Assembly: GCA_964524145.1 (NCBI GenBank)
Contig: CAZGCA010000010.1
Location: forward strand, 23,316-87,315
Length of the DNA stretch: 64,000 nt
DNA from: CAZGCA01 sp964524145
GTDB lineage: Bacteria > Hydrogenedentota > CAZGCA01
Direction of reading: 5' to 3'
Shown here: one piece after another, positions 16,563 through 26,078 of the stretch
Numbering within the stretch: position 1 is the stretch's first letter
How the letters are laid out: every line of letters begins with the position of its first letter
Made by a program: the position numbers and the translations under genes
The notes under the pieces: model-generated
What the model was told of the DNA's origin: nothing
The model's database searches: none
Seen by the model: the letters and a program-made list of their open reading frames with translations, nothing else

Positions 16563-19328
16563 ATGACAAATTACAGCCGTTGGTGCGCAGTAGCGCTGGT
16601 TGCTGTCGGGCTTATTGTGTGGTTGACCATGCCGGTGTGTCACGCACAGCCGGGCGGAACGGAGATACCGCGCCCTGAACATCCGAGACCGGACTTTCAC
16701 CGGGCCGAATGGCAGAATCTGAACGGTGTGTGGCGGTTCCGGTTCGATCCGGACGATGCCGGCGAAAAAGAGGGATGGTTCGAGAAGGATACGGACCATT
16801 TCACCCGCACGATTGTCGTGCCGTTCCCCTGGCAGAGCGAGCTGTCCGGGGTCAACGACAAGGAGTATGGCGGTGCAGCATGGTACAGACGCGAGTTCTC
16901 GGTGCCGCGTGAGTGGGACGGGAAACGGGTCTTTGTGAAGTTCTGCGCGGTGGACTGGGAGGCGAAAGCGTGGTTGAACGATGAGTATCTCGGCAGCCAC
17001 GAAGGCGGCTATTCGCCGTTCGAGTTCGATGTCACCAAACACGTTCGATTCGACCAGCCGAACGTGTTGACGGTACGAGCATTCGACGAGACTCACCGCG
17101 AGCTCCCGTCGGGCAAACAGACGGGGTGGTACACCGAGACCGGCGGGATATGGCAGACGGTATACATCGAGGCGCACGGAGCACCGCATCTGAAGCTGGC
17201 ATCTATCACGCCTGATATCGACAAGAAGACAGCCCGGTTTGACCTCGTGATAGAGTCCGCGAAACGTGTCTCGGCGTGCGACGTGACCGTCACCGTGACC
17301 GAGCCAGGGCAGCTCAAGACGGAAAAGACCGTCCGCCTGAAAGCGGGCGAAAATCAGGCAAGCGTGGTACTCGATATCCCCGAACCGAAACCGTGGGAGC
17401 CGGACTCGCCTACACTCTACATGACGGAGATAGCGCTGCACGTGGGCGGACAGGTGACGGACACCGTAAACACCTATTTCGGCATGCGGAAGGTCTCGAC
17501 AGGCAAGTGGGGCGATAACGAGTTCACCTATGTCTACCTCAACAACCGGCCCATCTACCTGCTCGGCGCGTTACACCAGTCCTTCACCCCGGAGGGCGTG
17601 CATACCTACCCGTCCGACGACTACATCCGGCGGGATATGGAGAAGGCGAGACGTCTCGGGCTGAACTTCCTCCGGATCCATATCAAGGTGGACGAACCGC
17701 GCGTGCTGTACTGGGCTGACCGGTTGGGCGTGATGCTGATGTGCGACATGCCGAATTTCGCAAAGCATACCCCGCGCGCTCGGCAGGCGTGGGAGCAGAT
17801 GTTGCGCGACGTCGTCGCGCGCGATTACAACCATCCGTCGATGATCTCGTGGTGCGATTTCAACGAGACGTGGGGACTGAGGACCGCTCGCAGGTACACC
17901 GAGGCGAACCAGCAGTGGGTTCGCGAGATGTACCTGCTCACAAAACAGCTCGACCCGACCCGGCTGGTCGAGGACAACTCGGCGAATCGACGCGACCACG
18001 TCGCGACCGATATCAATAGCTGGCACTTTTATATCGACGACTATGAGATGACGAGAAGGCATATCGACGATGTCGTCGCGAAAACCTATCCGGGCTCGAC
18101 ATTCAACTTCGCGAAGGGCGAGAAACAGGGCGACGAGCCGCTTATCAACAGCGAGTACGGCGGCGTCAGCGCCGGTGGCGGCGACCGCGACATCTCGTGG
18201 TGTTTCAAGTATCAGACGAACCTGCTGCGGTCTCATCCGAAGGTCTGCGGCTACGTCTACACGGAACTGACCGATATCGAGTGGGAACATAATGGGTTCA
18301 TGAACTACGACCGCAGCGATAAGGAGTACGGGTACGACGAGATGTTCCCCGGATTCGAGCTCAGCTACCTGAACAACCTCGATTTTGTCGTGATTGACGC
18401 GCCGCCCTATTCCGAGACGCAACCGCAGGGCACCTGGCGGACACGCCTGTTCCTGAGCCATTTTTCCGAACGGAATCCGCAACAGCTGACGCTCAAATGG
18501 CAGCTTACGGGCGTGGATTCGCTCGGCACACAGCACAACTACCTGGACGGTGAGCAAGCGGCGACGTGGAAGCCGTATGAGGTGGTCGAGCTGCCGGAGT
18601 TCGAGACCCAACTGCCCGGTGAGCCGGCGCTCTGCACGTTGGGGTTCCGCCTCGAGGACGGGTCCGGCGAGGCGATAGCTGCGAACTACGTCAACATCAA
18701 CGTGATGGGCAACGCGCCGAGCGTCGAGCTACTGGGTGATCAGACGTGCGCCGTGCGGTTCCGGCCGAACGAGGTCACGGATTCTAACTGGAACACGATG
18801 GATGTCAGCTCGGAGCATGCCGCCGGAAAAGTGTTCGGCACGGGCGCCGGCTATTTCGAATACGAGGTCAAGGTGCCTGAAACTACCGACATTGCGGCCA
18901 TCACAGAAATCACGCTGCTCGCCGAGCTCGGCGCAAAGGCGACTACCGAGAAACATGACTGGCCAAAACGGGTCACACCGGCAGATTATCCGCAGACCGA
19001 CGCGAAGAAATGGCCGACCGACGTGACCGTGCAGTTCCAGGGCGTTGAAGTCGCGCAAATCGCCTTGCCGGACGATCCGGCGGACGCTCGCGGCGTGCTC
19101 TCCCACGCGGCAGCCTACCACCACGGATCGTACGGGTACCTGCAGAAGATTGCGGTCAAGGGCGAGACGTTGGACAAGATCAAGGGGTCTCTTGCCGCCG
19201 GCCGCGTGATGAAAATCAGGTTGTCCGTCGAACCAACCGCTCAACACAAAGGCGGACTTGCCGTCTACGGCGCTACCATGGGCCGTTATCCGATGAATCC
19301 CACCGTGCTGATACGGACGGCGGGCTAG
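16563..19328 (+). CDS. Glycoside hydrolase family 2 enzyme (beta-galactosidase/glucuronidase type)
   Basis: A 921-residue exported enzyme. The start at 16563 gives a signal peptide (hydrophobic to about residue 23, cleavage near CHA) and has GAGGAG upstream. After the N-terminal jelly roll (NLNGVWRFRFDP, WYRREF, YSPFEFDVT) and an Ig-like domain comes the TIM barrel, with acid/base E435 in WCDFNETWG and nucleophile E531 in LINSEYGG. These are the GH2 catalytic Glu residues. About 300 extra C-terminal residues form further beta domains. It faces a prepilin-like gene and a lipoprotein gene on the same strand. GH2 members cleave terminal beta-galactose, mannose or glucuronate; which one is not decided by what I see. 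Confidence 0.88.
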   Translation: MTNYSRWCAVALVAVGLIVWLTMPVCHAQPGGTEIPRPEHPRPDFHRAEWQNLNGVWRFRFDPDDAGEKEGWFEKDTDHFTRTIVVPFPWQSELSGVNDKEYGGAAWYRREFSVPREWDGKRVFVKFCAVDWEAKAWLNDEYLGSHEGGYSPFEFDVTKHVRFDQPNVLTVRAFDETHRELPSGKQTGWYTETGGIWQTVYIEAHGAPHLKLASITPDIDKKTARFDLVIESAKRVSACDVTVTVTEPGQLKTEKTVRLKAGENQASVVLDIPEPKPWEPDSPTLYMTEIALHVGGQVTDTVNTYFGMRKVSTGKWGDNEFTYVYLNNRPIYLLGALHQSFTPEGVHTYPSDDYIRRDMEKARRLGLNFLRIHIKVDEPRVLYWADRLGVMLMCDMPNFAKHTPRARQAWEQMLRDVVARDYNHPSMISWCDFNETWGLRTARRYTEANQQWVREMYLLTKQLDPTRLVEDNSANRRDHVATDINSWHFYIDDYEMTRRHIDDVVAKTYPGSTFNFAKGEKQGDEPLINSEYGGVSAGGGDRDISWCFKYQTNLLRSHPKVCGYVYTELTDIEWEHNGFMNYDRSDKEYGYDEMFPGFELSYLNNLDFVVIDAPPYSETQPQGTWRTRLFLSHFSERNPQQLTLKWQLTGVDSLGTQHNYLDGEQAATWKPYEVVELPEFETQLPGEPALCTLGFRLEDGSGEAIAANYVNINVMGNAPSVELLGDQTCAVRFRPNEVTDSNWNTMDVSSEHAAGKVFGTGAGYFEYEVKVPETTDIAAITEITLLAELGAKATTEKHDWPKRVTPADYPQTDAKKWPTDVTVQFQGVEVAQIALPDDPADARGVLSHAAAYHHGSYGYLQKIAVKGETLDKIKGSLAAGRVMKIRLSVEPTAQHKGGLAVYGATMGRYPMNPTVLIRTAG

Positions 19329-19520
19329 GAGGCGATTGACAGTTTGCGGCGGTACTGGATACAATTCAAGTTGTCGGGAAACAGCACGGCGGGTAGCCGT
19401 TGAGCATTGTGCGTGGCTCATCTGCACGGCAGGGAAAGGAGGCGATGATACGGAAGACCAAAACACCCCGTCGTTTGTTCTGTCTGCAAACTGGCTCGAA
19501 AGAAGCAAGGAGGCTGCACG

Positions 19521-20432
19521 ATGAAAAGGAACTCCGGATTTACGCTGATTGAGCTGCTCGTGGTTATCGCCATCATCGGCATACTGGCCGCGATTCTGCT
19601 GCCGGCGCTGGCGCGGGCACGCGAAGCGGCGCGGCGTGCCACCTGCGCAAACAACCTTAAACAACAGGGGTTGGTGTTCAAGATGTACGCCAACGAGTGG
19701 AACGGCCGCTTCCCGCCGGTAGCGATCGACCAGTGTGTGAAAGTCGAAGGGAACGGTATCGTGTACACAGGTGAACCGGCGGCCGTTGTCGCACCCAACG
19801 GGCCGTCAATCTATCCCGAGTACCTGACGGACGCCAAGGTTCTCGTATGCCCGTCGGACAGGGAGGGTATGGAGTATTTCGAGGGCGGCTGGTGGTCGGA
19901 TGATAACGGCAATATCCAGCCGTGCCTGTTCCACACGATGAGCTACGTGTATCTCGGCTGGATTCTTATGGGACACGAGTTTATATGGGGCGGTGTTAAC
20001 GGCAAGGACCCGAATGATCCGACGTTCGTTTTTGAAGATGTAAGACTCGGCGGGTTGTTCGATTTCGCTATGGCTATAGGCCGATTCCCGGATACTAACC
20101 CTGATAACCCCTCTTGGCCGACGTCAACGGACGTTGATTTGACATTCCCGGCAGGTTACGGAAACGTCCCTCCGAACGGGAGAACCATCTACCGTCTGAG
20201 AGAAGGCATTGAGCGCTTCATGATCACCGACATCAACAATCCTGCAGCAAGTGCGAAAGCGCAGAGCGAGGTGGCGGTGACGTGGGATATGGTGAGCGCA
20301 GACGCGGACAATTTTAACCACATCCCGGGTGGCTCCAACGTGCTTTTTATGGACGGGCACGTCGAGTTCATAAAGTACCCCGGGAAGCATCCGGTTACGA
20401 AGGCAATGGCATTCGCGTCTTCTTGGTTCTAG
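19521..20432 (+). CDS. Prepilin-like H-X9-DG protein
   Basis: A 303-residue protein beginning MKRNSGFTLIELLVVIAII, a type IV prepilin leader with cleavage after Gly and the conserved E+5, then a long hydrophobic helix. Near the C-terminus is HIPGGSNVLFMDGHVEF, the H-X9-DG motif of the large planctomycete/lentisphaere pseudopilin-like family. Such proteins are abundant in these genomes and are thought to be secreted or surface assembled; their exact role is unknown. AAGGAGG lies 9 bases before the ATG. It is followed after 57 bases by a small lipoprotein. A C-terminal remnant of a paralogue is at 25103-25303. Confidence 0.9.
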   Translation: MKRNSGFTLIELLVVIAIIGILAAILLPALARAREAARRATCANNLKQQGLVFKMYANEWNGRFPPVAIDQCVKVEGNGIVYTGEPAAVVAPNGPSIYPEYLTDAKVLVCPSDREGMEYFEGGWWSDDNGNIQPCLFHTMSYVYLGWILMGHEFIWGGVNGKDPNDPTFVFEDVRLGGLFDFAMAIGRFPDTNPDNPSWPTSTDVDLTFPAGYGNVPPNGRTIYRLREGIERFMITDINNPAASAKAQSEVAVTWDMVSADADNFNHIPGGSNVLFMDGHVEFIKYPGKHPVTKAMAFASSWF

Positions 20433-20489
20433 GACGAGGAGCCGGCAGAAGAGCCGCCCAGTCAGGTGAAAGGTAGAGGAAGGAGGAGC

Positions 20490-20927
20490 ATGAGTTCAAG
20501 AAGAGTCACCGTATGCGGCGTGGCGTTCGTCGGGCTGATTGTCGCGCTGGTGAGCGGGTGCGCGACAACGGCGCAACAACCTGCGCTGTCAGATGCGAAA
20601 GTTGTCCCGGCGAAAGCGTCGCCCGGCGATAAGACGCTCGTCCAGGTGAAACTGGTAGATCCGCAGGGGCTCGTCTCGGTAGTCGTCGCCAGCGTGAGGG
20701 AGTTTCCTCAAATATCCTTCGATCTCAAGGACAATGGCGAAAACGGAGACGCGGTAGCGGGCGACGGCATCTGGTCACACGCCATGGAAGTTCCCGCGGC
20801 AGCGCCAGCCGGCGAGTACACCTGGGATTTCGAGGCGTATGATGCCGACATTAGCCCGGTGGAAGTTACCGGCGAAGACGGCGAGACGGTACCTCTGACG
20901 GCCGAAGCAACCGCCGAAGTCTTGTGA
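20490..20927 (+). CDS. Small lipoprotein with a calcium-type DG repeat
   Basis: A 145-residue lipoprotein. The start at 20490 is set by AGGAGGAG directly upstream. The signal peptide ends in a lipobox (LVSGC), so the mature protein is acylated at Cys and membrane tethered. The mature part is a single beta-rich domain with DNGENGDAVAGDGIWS, a pattern seen in 'choice-of-anchor'/Ig-like extracellular modules. It follows the prepilin-like gene on the same strand and precedes a strong terminator. I do not know its function; a surface partner of the H-X9-DG protein is possible. Confidence 0.75.
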   Translation: MSSRRVTVCGVAFVGLIVALVSGCATTAQQPALSDAKVVPAKASPGDKTLVQVKLVDPQGLVSVVVASVREFPQISFDLKDNGENGDAVAGDGIWSHAMEVPAAAPAGEYTWDFEAYDADISPVEVTGEDGETVPLTAEATAEVL

Positions 20928-20991
20928 AGCCCTGTGAGGGTCGGACCGCTTAAGGCGGGTTCTCCCGGGCGTCAGAAGAAGTGAACATCCG

Positions 20992-21024
20992 GCCGGTCGC
21001 CGATCTGAAAAGTCTGCGACCGGC
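20992..21024 (+). terminator. Intrinsic terminator after the lipoprotein gene
   Basis: GCCGGTCGC at 20992-21000 pairs perfectly with GCGACCGGC at 21016-21024 over a 15-base loop, followed by TTT. It lies 65 bases after the lipoprotein stop. Confidence 0.75.
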
Positions 21025-21103
21025 TTTCTGTAAGGCCAAGCGGGGGGGATCTATGTTGAGCGCATCGTCCGTGGTAGAGAGCTCAACACGCCGATTTCAA
21101 GCG

Positions 21104-23410
21104 TCAGTACCCGATGTCCTTTGACCACTCTGCCCGGTACAGCCAGGCCGTGTTCCTATAGAGGCCCTGAGTATAGTCAGCCCGTTTGGTAACGTCCGCG
21201 TCGAAGCCGCCGGTGTAGAAAACGCGGCCCTCGTGTTCCGGGAACGGCGATTTCATGAAATACCTTGCACCACGCAGACTGCACCCGCTGGTACACGCCT
21301 GGTGTGCAGCCTCGTAGTCATAGATCAGGCTCAACTCGTATTTCCGGGTCTCCACGTCGCGTGTCAGCAGAAACGTGCCGTTCCAGGGCGCTCTTGTCAA
21401 CTCATACTTGTGCGGGAAACAATGGGCCCAGGTGCCGCTCAAATGTTGCAGCCGCCCGGTTCTGAGATCTTTGTGAGGCTCGAAGTAGTTGTAGCCCGAG
21501 AAGAAGTGGGAACCTCTTCGGGATACCGGTCCGTATGTCTCATCCATGAACTTACTGCCGTTGAGCTCCTCCACGAATGTGAGGGGGTCGGTACGATTGT
21601 CGATCCGGAGGACAACGCCGTTCAAAATGAGCGTGGCCAGGAACTCCTGGCCGGATCCGTCAGCTGCTGGTACGGCGGTAAAGGCGCGTGGAGCGTTGGC
21701 CAGGTTCTCGCTCGGCAGGCTGAGCACTTCCGACCACGTGCTCGTCTCGTCGTCTCGCCGGAACACCTTGCCGGCCATTCCAATAAGGTTCTGCCCGTTG
21801 ATGTTGAGTTCAGTGATTGGGCGCCCGACGGGGTTGTCGGTGTCGTCGATGTCGAACTCAGGTGTCGTGTCCCAACGGATGTATCCGGCCGCCTTCCGAT
21901 CATAAACTCCTCGGTAAATCTTGCCGGGCGCTGTGCCCGCAAAGGCTTCATGCACGCCTGTCACGGAATTGACAGCGGTCCAATAGTTGCGCACGAAGGG
22001 GGCTTGCGTATACTTGCCCGCTCCAGCGCCGCCCGGCGGAACTACCGAGTCTTCATCCAGCAGGAACTTCCCCCACTCGCCCGTGGAGGGGTCCTTCCAG
22101 TACGTGTTGACAAATCCTCTGTAAATATCCGTCACTCCGGCATACAGGATCTTGAACGGCTCGGGCAGCGGGCTCCCTTCCTTGTCCGTCGTGAGCTCGA
22201 GCACCGCCATCTCATCCACCCGCATAGTGCCCGTTCCGAAATAGTGGTCCACCTTCCAGGGTGCCTCAGCGCTCTCCTTCACCACAATCAACGCGCCGTA
22301 ATAGCCGTTGTGGTCTCCCGGCGGGAGGCTGTTGATCTCATCAGTAACAGGCAGCGGCATCTTCAATAACGCCCGGTCGTTCCAGTTTCCGAGCCCGGCA
22401 TATAACTTACCCTGGAAGGTTGCGAGATGGTCCATTTCCGTCGCTTGGATAACTTTGCCGTTCTCATCGGGTTCGCCCATCCGGATTTCCTCGGTGTAGA
22501 CCCAAGCGCCCTGGACGGCCCGAAGGAAGTCGAGCTGCACCTGTGTGACCGGCTCGTTGAATACGCCGACATCAGACACGATGGTCTCGTCGGTTTCGTC
22601 AGTCGCCCAAGAGCGCGCCACCCATTTGGATTCCCTGAGCTTCGTTTTCAGAATCAAGGCTTGAGCTTTGGCATCTGCATTCTCCGGCACGAACTGGATC
22701 AAGAAAGGAAGCCTCGACCGGTTACTTGACTTGTCCCCCTCTTTCCCGTTCCACTCGTTCAGATATGTAATCGGCGAGGCGCTTTCCCGGCTCGATGAGC
22801 TATTGCCGATCGCTTGTTTAATCTGACGCTGCAACTCTTTGTTGACGGTGCTGCTTACGACGGCTTGAACGTCGAAGGCCAGCCCGTTATACACGCTCAG
22901 GCTCGTGACAGGCTTCATGCCTTTCACGCGCTCTCGCTCGAAGTAGACTGGATTGAGCGTGGCAAGCGCAGCGAGGTGAGCACCCGCTTCGTATCCCATC
23001 ATGCTTATTTGATCGGGGTCGCCACCGTAACTGCGGATGTTTTCCTGGGCCCAACGAACGGCTGCTGCCACATCTTGGGCCATGTTGTCGAATCCGGCTT
23101 TAGGAGCAAGCCTGTAGTTGATACTGACGTAGATCCATCCCTGGTTCGTGAACCATGGGACCTGGTTCTTCGTCACTTCAGCATCGGCTTTGTCTCCGGC
23201 CTCCCATCCACCGCCGTGCACCATGATCATCACCGGCGCGAGCTGATCGCATGCCTCGGGGAGATAGATGTCCAGGGAAGTGAGCGAGGCAGGTGTATTG
23301 GGTCGATCTGCATAGCGGATATCCTTGGTTGGCTTTGCAGCCCAGGCACCGCCAACAAGTATGGTTGATGAGAGAATTGTCAAAACCAGGTGCTTAATAA
23401 GCGACCTCAT
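21104..23410 (-). CDS. Alpha/beta-hydrolase-fold pseudoenzyme fused to a propeller-like domain
   Basis: A 768-residue exported protein; GGAGGG precedes the ATG at 23410 and residues 1-24 are a signal peptide. Residues 30-310 match the BD-FAE/carboxylesterase fold (VMIMVHGGGWEAGDK, YVSINYRLAP, AVRWAQENIRSYGGDPDQI). At the nucleophile elbow, however, the sequence is MMGYEAGAHLA, i.e. Glu where the catalytic Ser should be, and no His is seen at the expected place before QLDFLRAV. Residues 310-768 are beta-rich with repeated Trp/Gly blades. The hydrolase domain is therefore probably inactive or altered, perhaps a carbohydrate-binding scaffold. It lies 131 bases downstream of the Gfo/Idh gene on the same strand. 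Confidence 0.75.
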   Translation of the reverse strand: MRSLIKHLVLTILSSTILVGGAWAAKPTKDIRYADRPNTPASLTSLDIYLPEACDQLAPVMIMVHGGGWEAGDKADAEVTKNQVPWFTNQGWIYVSINYRLAPKAGFDNMAQDVAAAVRWAQENIRSYGGDPDQISMMGYEAGAHLAALATLNPVYFERERVKGMKPVTSLSVYNGLAFDVQAVVSSTVNKELQRQIKQAIGNSSSSRESASPITYLNEWNGKEGDKSSNRSRLPFLIQFVPENADAKAQALILKTKLRESKWVARSWATDETDETIVSDVGVFNEPVTQVQLDFLRAVQGAWVYTEEIRMGEPDENGKVIQATEMDHLATFQGKLYAGLGNWNDRALLKMPLPVTDEINSLPPGDHNGYYGALIVVKESAEAPWKVDHYFGTGTMRVDEMAVLELTTDKEGSPLPEPFKILYAGVTDIYRGFVNTYWKDPSTGEWGKFLLDEDSVVPPGGAGAGKYTQAPFVRNYWTAVNSVTGVHEAFAGTAPGKIYRGVYDRKAAGYIRWDTTPEFDIDDTDNPVGRPITELNINGQNLIGMAGKVFRRDDETSTWSEVLSLPSENLANAPRAFTAVPAADGSGQEFLATLILNGVVLRIDNRTDPLTFVEELNGSKFMDETYGPVSRRGSHFFSGYNYFEPHKDLRTGRLQHLSGTWAHCFPHKYELTRAPWNGTFLLTRDVETRKYELSLIYDYEAAHQACTSGCSLRGARYFMKSPFPEHEGRVFYTGGFDADVTKRADYTQGLYRNTAWLYRAEWSKDIGY

Positions 23411-23541
23411 AGTATCCCTCCTTCATTGTCAACGGCGGAGCAACAGTGAAGCGGTTGGCGCTCCAAGAGTGAAGCGCCAACCGCCTGGATTACGCGATCT
23501 GCCAGGTAACATGCATCCGCTACCCGCGTCTCCAATTCGCT

Positions 23542-24933
23542 CTACACGGGAAGTTCCCAACCCTTACGGTATTCCTTGCTCACAATGGCACCCGGGTTGC
23601 TCACGTTAGTGACCACGCCCTTCTTGTTGTCCCAGTGCAGTTTCTCCCCGGATTTCACGACGAGGTTGCCGAAATTCACCATCTCGGTGAAGGGTCCGGC
23701 GTAGTCGAAATTCGAGCACGCCGGCTCGCCGCCTTTGCAGGCATCAAGCCAGTTCTGATAGTGGCTCTGGCCCTTGACGCGAGGCAGCCATGGGTCGGGT
23801 TTCTTGTAGTCGGCCATCTTCTCATCCGGCATGAGGCGTGACCGCCCTCCGTACTCGCCCGTCGTGATGATGCCCTCATCGCCGATCAAGAACGACCCGT
23901 TCATGTTGTCGTCGCCCAGCACTTGATCTGCGGGTATGCCCTCGGGACGCTTGGGCCTGTTGTACACGCGCTCGCCGCCCTCCTGCCAATGCCCGTCATA
24001 CCAGTACACATCCACCGGCGCCATCCCGGCCCGGGCGGGGAAGGAGTACTTTATCGTTGTGGTGAGCGGGAAGGTCTGCTCGTTCCTGCCGCGCTGCATG
24101 ACCACCTCGACGGTGTAGTCCGGCGCCTCGACGAGCTTGAGCGACCAGAATATCGGGTCCATGATGTGGCAGGCCATGTCGCCCAGCGACCCGCCGCCGA
24201 AGTCCAGCCAGGCGCGCCAGTCATGGGGTGCATAGCCTGCGCCGTACGGGCGCATGGGCGCCGATCCGATCCAGCGATCCCAGTCCATATTTTCCGGCGT
24301 GACACTCGGTGGAAGAGGGTCCGGTCGGCCCTGGTTCTCCCAGACGGGCCGGTGGGTCCAGACGTGGGCTTCGCGCACCTCGCCGATGGCGCCGCGCCAA
24401 ATCATCTCGCAGAGCTCACGCACCCCATTGCCCGAGTGGCCCTGGTTCCCCATCTGCGTGGCTACGCCCGCCTCACGCGCCGTCTCGGTCAACAACCGTG
24501 CTTCGGCGACCGTGTGTGTCAGGGGCTTCTGCACGTACACGTGTTTGCCGAGTTTCATCGCCATATAGGCCGCCGGGGCATGGGTGTGGTCCGGTGTTGA
24601 GATCGTCACCGCGTCGATCTCCTTCATGCGCTCCAGCATATTGCGATAGTCTCTGTACTTCTTCGCGTTGGGGAAGGTCTTGAAGGACCTGGCGGCCCGG
24701 CTCCAATCCACGTCGCACAGGGCCACAACGTTCTCACGCCTGCACGAAGCAATATCGCCCCCCCCCTGGCCCCCCGCACCAATAGCCGCCACATTCAGCT
24801 TCTCGTTGGGCGACACCTTCTTCGGCACGACCTGCGCCGTACTCAGCCTCGTGGCACACCCTGAAGCGGCGACTGCCGCCGTCGTCGCCCCGGTCAAGAA
24901 CGCCCGCCGGGTCATATCTTTCTTATCGCTCAT
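23542..24933 (-). CDS. Tat-exported Gfo/Idh/MocA dehydrogenase
   Basis: A 463-residue oxidoreductase. The N-terminus TRRAFLTGATTAAVAASGC is a Tat signal ending in a lipobox-like ASGC, so it may be an exported lipoprotein. The NAD(P)-binding Rossmann motif is AAIGAGGQG; downstream come ISTPDHTHAP and VYVQKPLTH, where the K in the E/Q-K-P motif is the usual catalytic Lys, and the MACHIMDPIFW block. GGAGGA lies 8 bases before the ATG. Members oxidise sugars or inositols at C3; export with DUF1080 and esterase neighbours fits periplasmic glycan breakdown through keto intermediates. A broken copy of the 3' end is at 10468. Confidence 0.88.
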   Translation of the reverse strand: MSDKKDMTRRAFLTGATTAAVAASGCATRLSTAQVVPKKVSPNEKLNVAAIGAGGQGGGDIASCRRENVVALCDVDWSRAARSFKTFPNAKKYRDYRNMLERMKEIDAVTISTPDHTHAPAAYMAMKLGKHVYVQKPLTHTVAEARLLTETAREAGVATQMGNQGHSGNGVRELCEMIWRGAIGEVREAHVWTHRPVWENQGRPDPLPPSVTPENMDWDRWIGSAPMRPYGAGYAPHDWRAWLDFGGGSLGDMACHIMDPIFWSLKLVEAPDYTVEVVMQRGRNEQTFPLTTTIKYSFPARAGMAPVDVYWYDGHWQEGGERVYNRPKRPEGIPADQVLGDDNMNGSFLIGDEGIITTGEYGGRSRLMPDEKMADYKKPDPWLPRVKGQSHYQNWLDACKGGEPACSNFDYAGPFTEMVNFGNLVVKSGEKLHWDNKKGVVTNVSNPGAIVSKEYRKGWELPV

Positions 24934-25102
24934 GTCACACTTCCTCCATGGTTCTCGCTGCAGTCCTACCAGTCCGACTCGTTGGTTCCTTTCCGTGGGC
25001 TCCGGCTACCGGCCACGCGCACCGCCCACGCGAAGCGCATGGCTCAAACGTTGGATTCGAAGCCGTATTCTTTCGGCATAGGCTGGTTTACAAAAGGCCC
25101 GT

Positions 25103-25303
25103 TCAGAAACCCCTGCCAACGGCTGCATTGCCCGGCGACGCTGGAAATTCGCCTGGGTACCTGACAAATTCCACATGCCCGTCGAGGTAAAGCGCATTCA
25201 CACCACCCGGAATATGAGCAAACCGGCCCTTGGCGCCGGTAATCCTGCCCCCTTCAATGTAGTCCCACATGCTGTACAACAAGGGAACTGCCGGCAAGAA
25301 ACG
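25103..25303 (-). pseudogene. H-X9-DG prepilin-like protein, C-terminal remnant
   Basis: The minus strand reads RFLPAVPLLYSMWDY then HIPGGVNALYLDGHVEF, ending in a stop. It matches the C-terminus of the intact gene at 19521-20432. Upstream the frame runs into unrelated sequence and no prepilin leader exists, so the gene has been truncated. It sits 169 bases upstream of the Gfo/Idh start. Confidence 0.75.
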
Positions 25304-25625
25304 TGAAGTTTCGCCGTTCAACCACCTCCTTTCAGCTTGCGACAAACATATACAACGTCTAATCGGGACTATAAGACAAGAATGTTGCATTGTCAAGGGT
25401 GACGTTGGTCGGCGCAATCATGATAATGCTGAGAAGGCCGACCGAGTGCGACGCAGTAGACGGGGGCAAATCCGGTGTCGCAGTAGAGCTGTGGTGAGAA
25501 AAGCGGGTTAAACACACCCGGGACACCCTTAATCGTTCAGCAATCCAATGAAGACATACCTGTAAAGCACTATGGATAGCAAGAAACACGACAAACAGGC
25601 TTTCACCCACCAGGTGAGCCAAGCC

Positions 25626-25915
25626 ATAACGACACCGCGAAGTCCCGCAGGGACGGTTGAGAATAGCCCAGGGGTTCACTGTGGTCGAAGCTATAACGAC
25701 ACGCCGAAGTCCCGCAGGGACGGTTGAGAATAGCCCAGGAGTTCACTCCTGGGAATCGGTATGATGCAACGGCCTTCAGTCCCGTAGGGACGGCTGAACC
25801 CATTTCTTGAGGTCAAAGTCTTTCAGCCGTCCCTCCGGGACTCGATATGTTGAGGGAACGCCGGTGAACCGCAGGAATAAATTCCTGGGCTATTGTCGTT
25901 CGTCCCTGCGGGACT
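25626..25915. repeat. Cluster of GC-rich REP-like repeats
   Basis: Two direct copies of a roughly 55-base unit (AAGTCCCGCAGGGACGG, then TTGAGAATAGCCCAGG) start at 25626 and 25692. Related palindromic pieces with TCCCG(C/T)AGGGA follow at 25778 and, inverted, near 25826 and 25902. This is the dispersed repeat style common in planctomycete-like genomes. There is no constant spacer pattern, so it is not CRISPR. The flanks (25304-25625 and 25916-26078) show no gene. Confidence 0.75.
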
Positions 25916-26078
25916 CTGCAAAAACGTTCCGGCGACTCCCGGCTGCTGGAGTTCTCGTCCACCCAGCCATTAGCTGAACGATTAAGGGACACGCAGCCCT
26001 GTTGACGCGGGGGAGCGACTCTGGTAGCATGCTGTTGCTACTCACTGCGAACCCTTGTGGCATGGTGGAGGTGCCGAG

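Noticed and set aside
25626..25915. Possible CRISPR array
   Set aside because: Only two direct copies, unequal inverted pieces, no regular unique spacers and no cas genes; better read as REP-like repeats.
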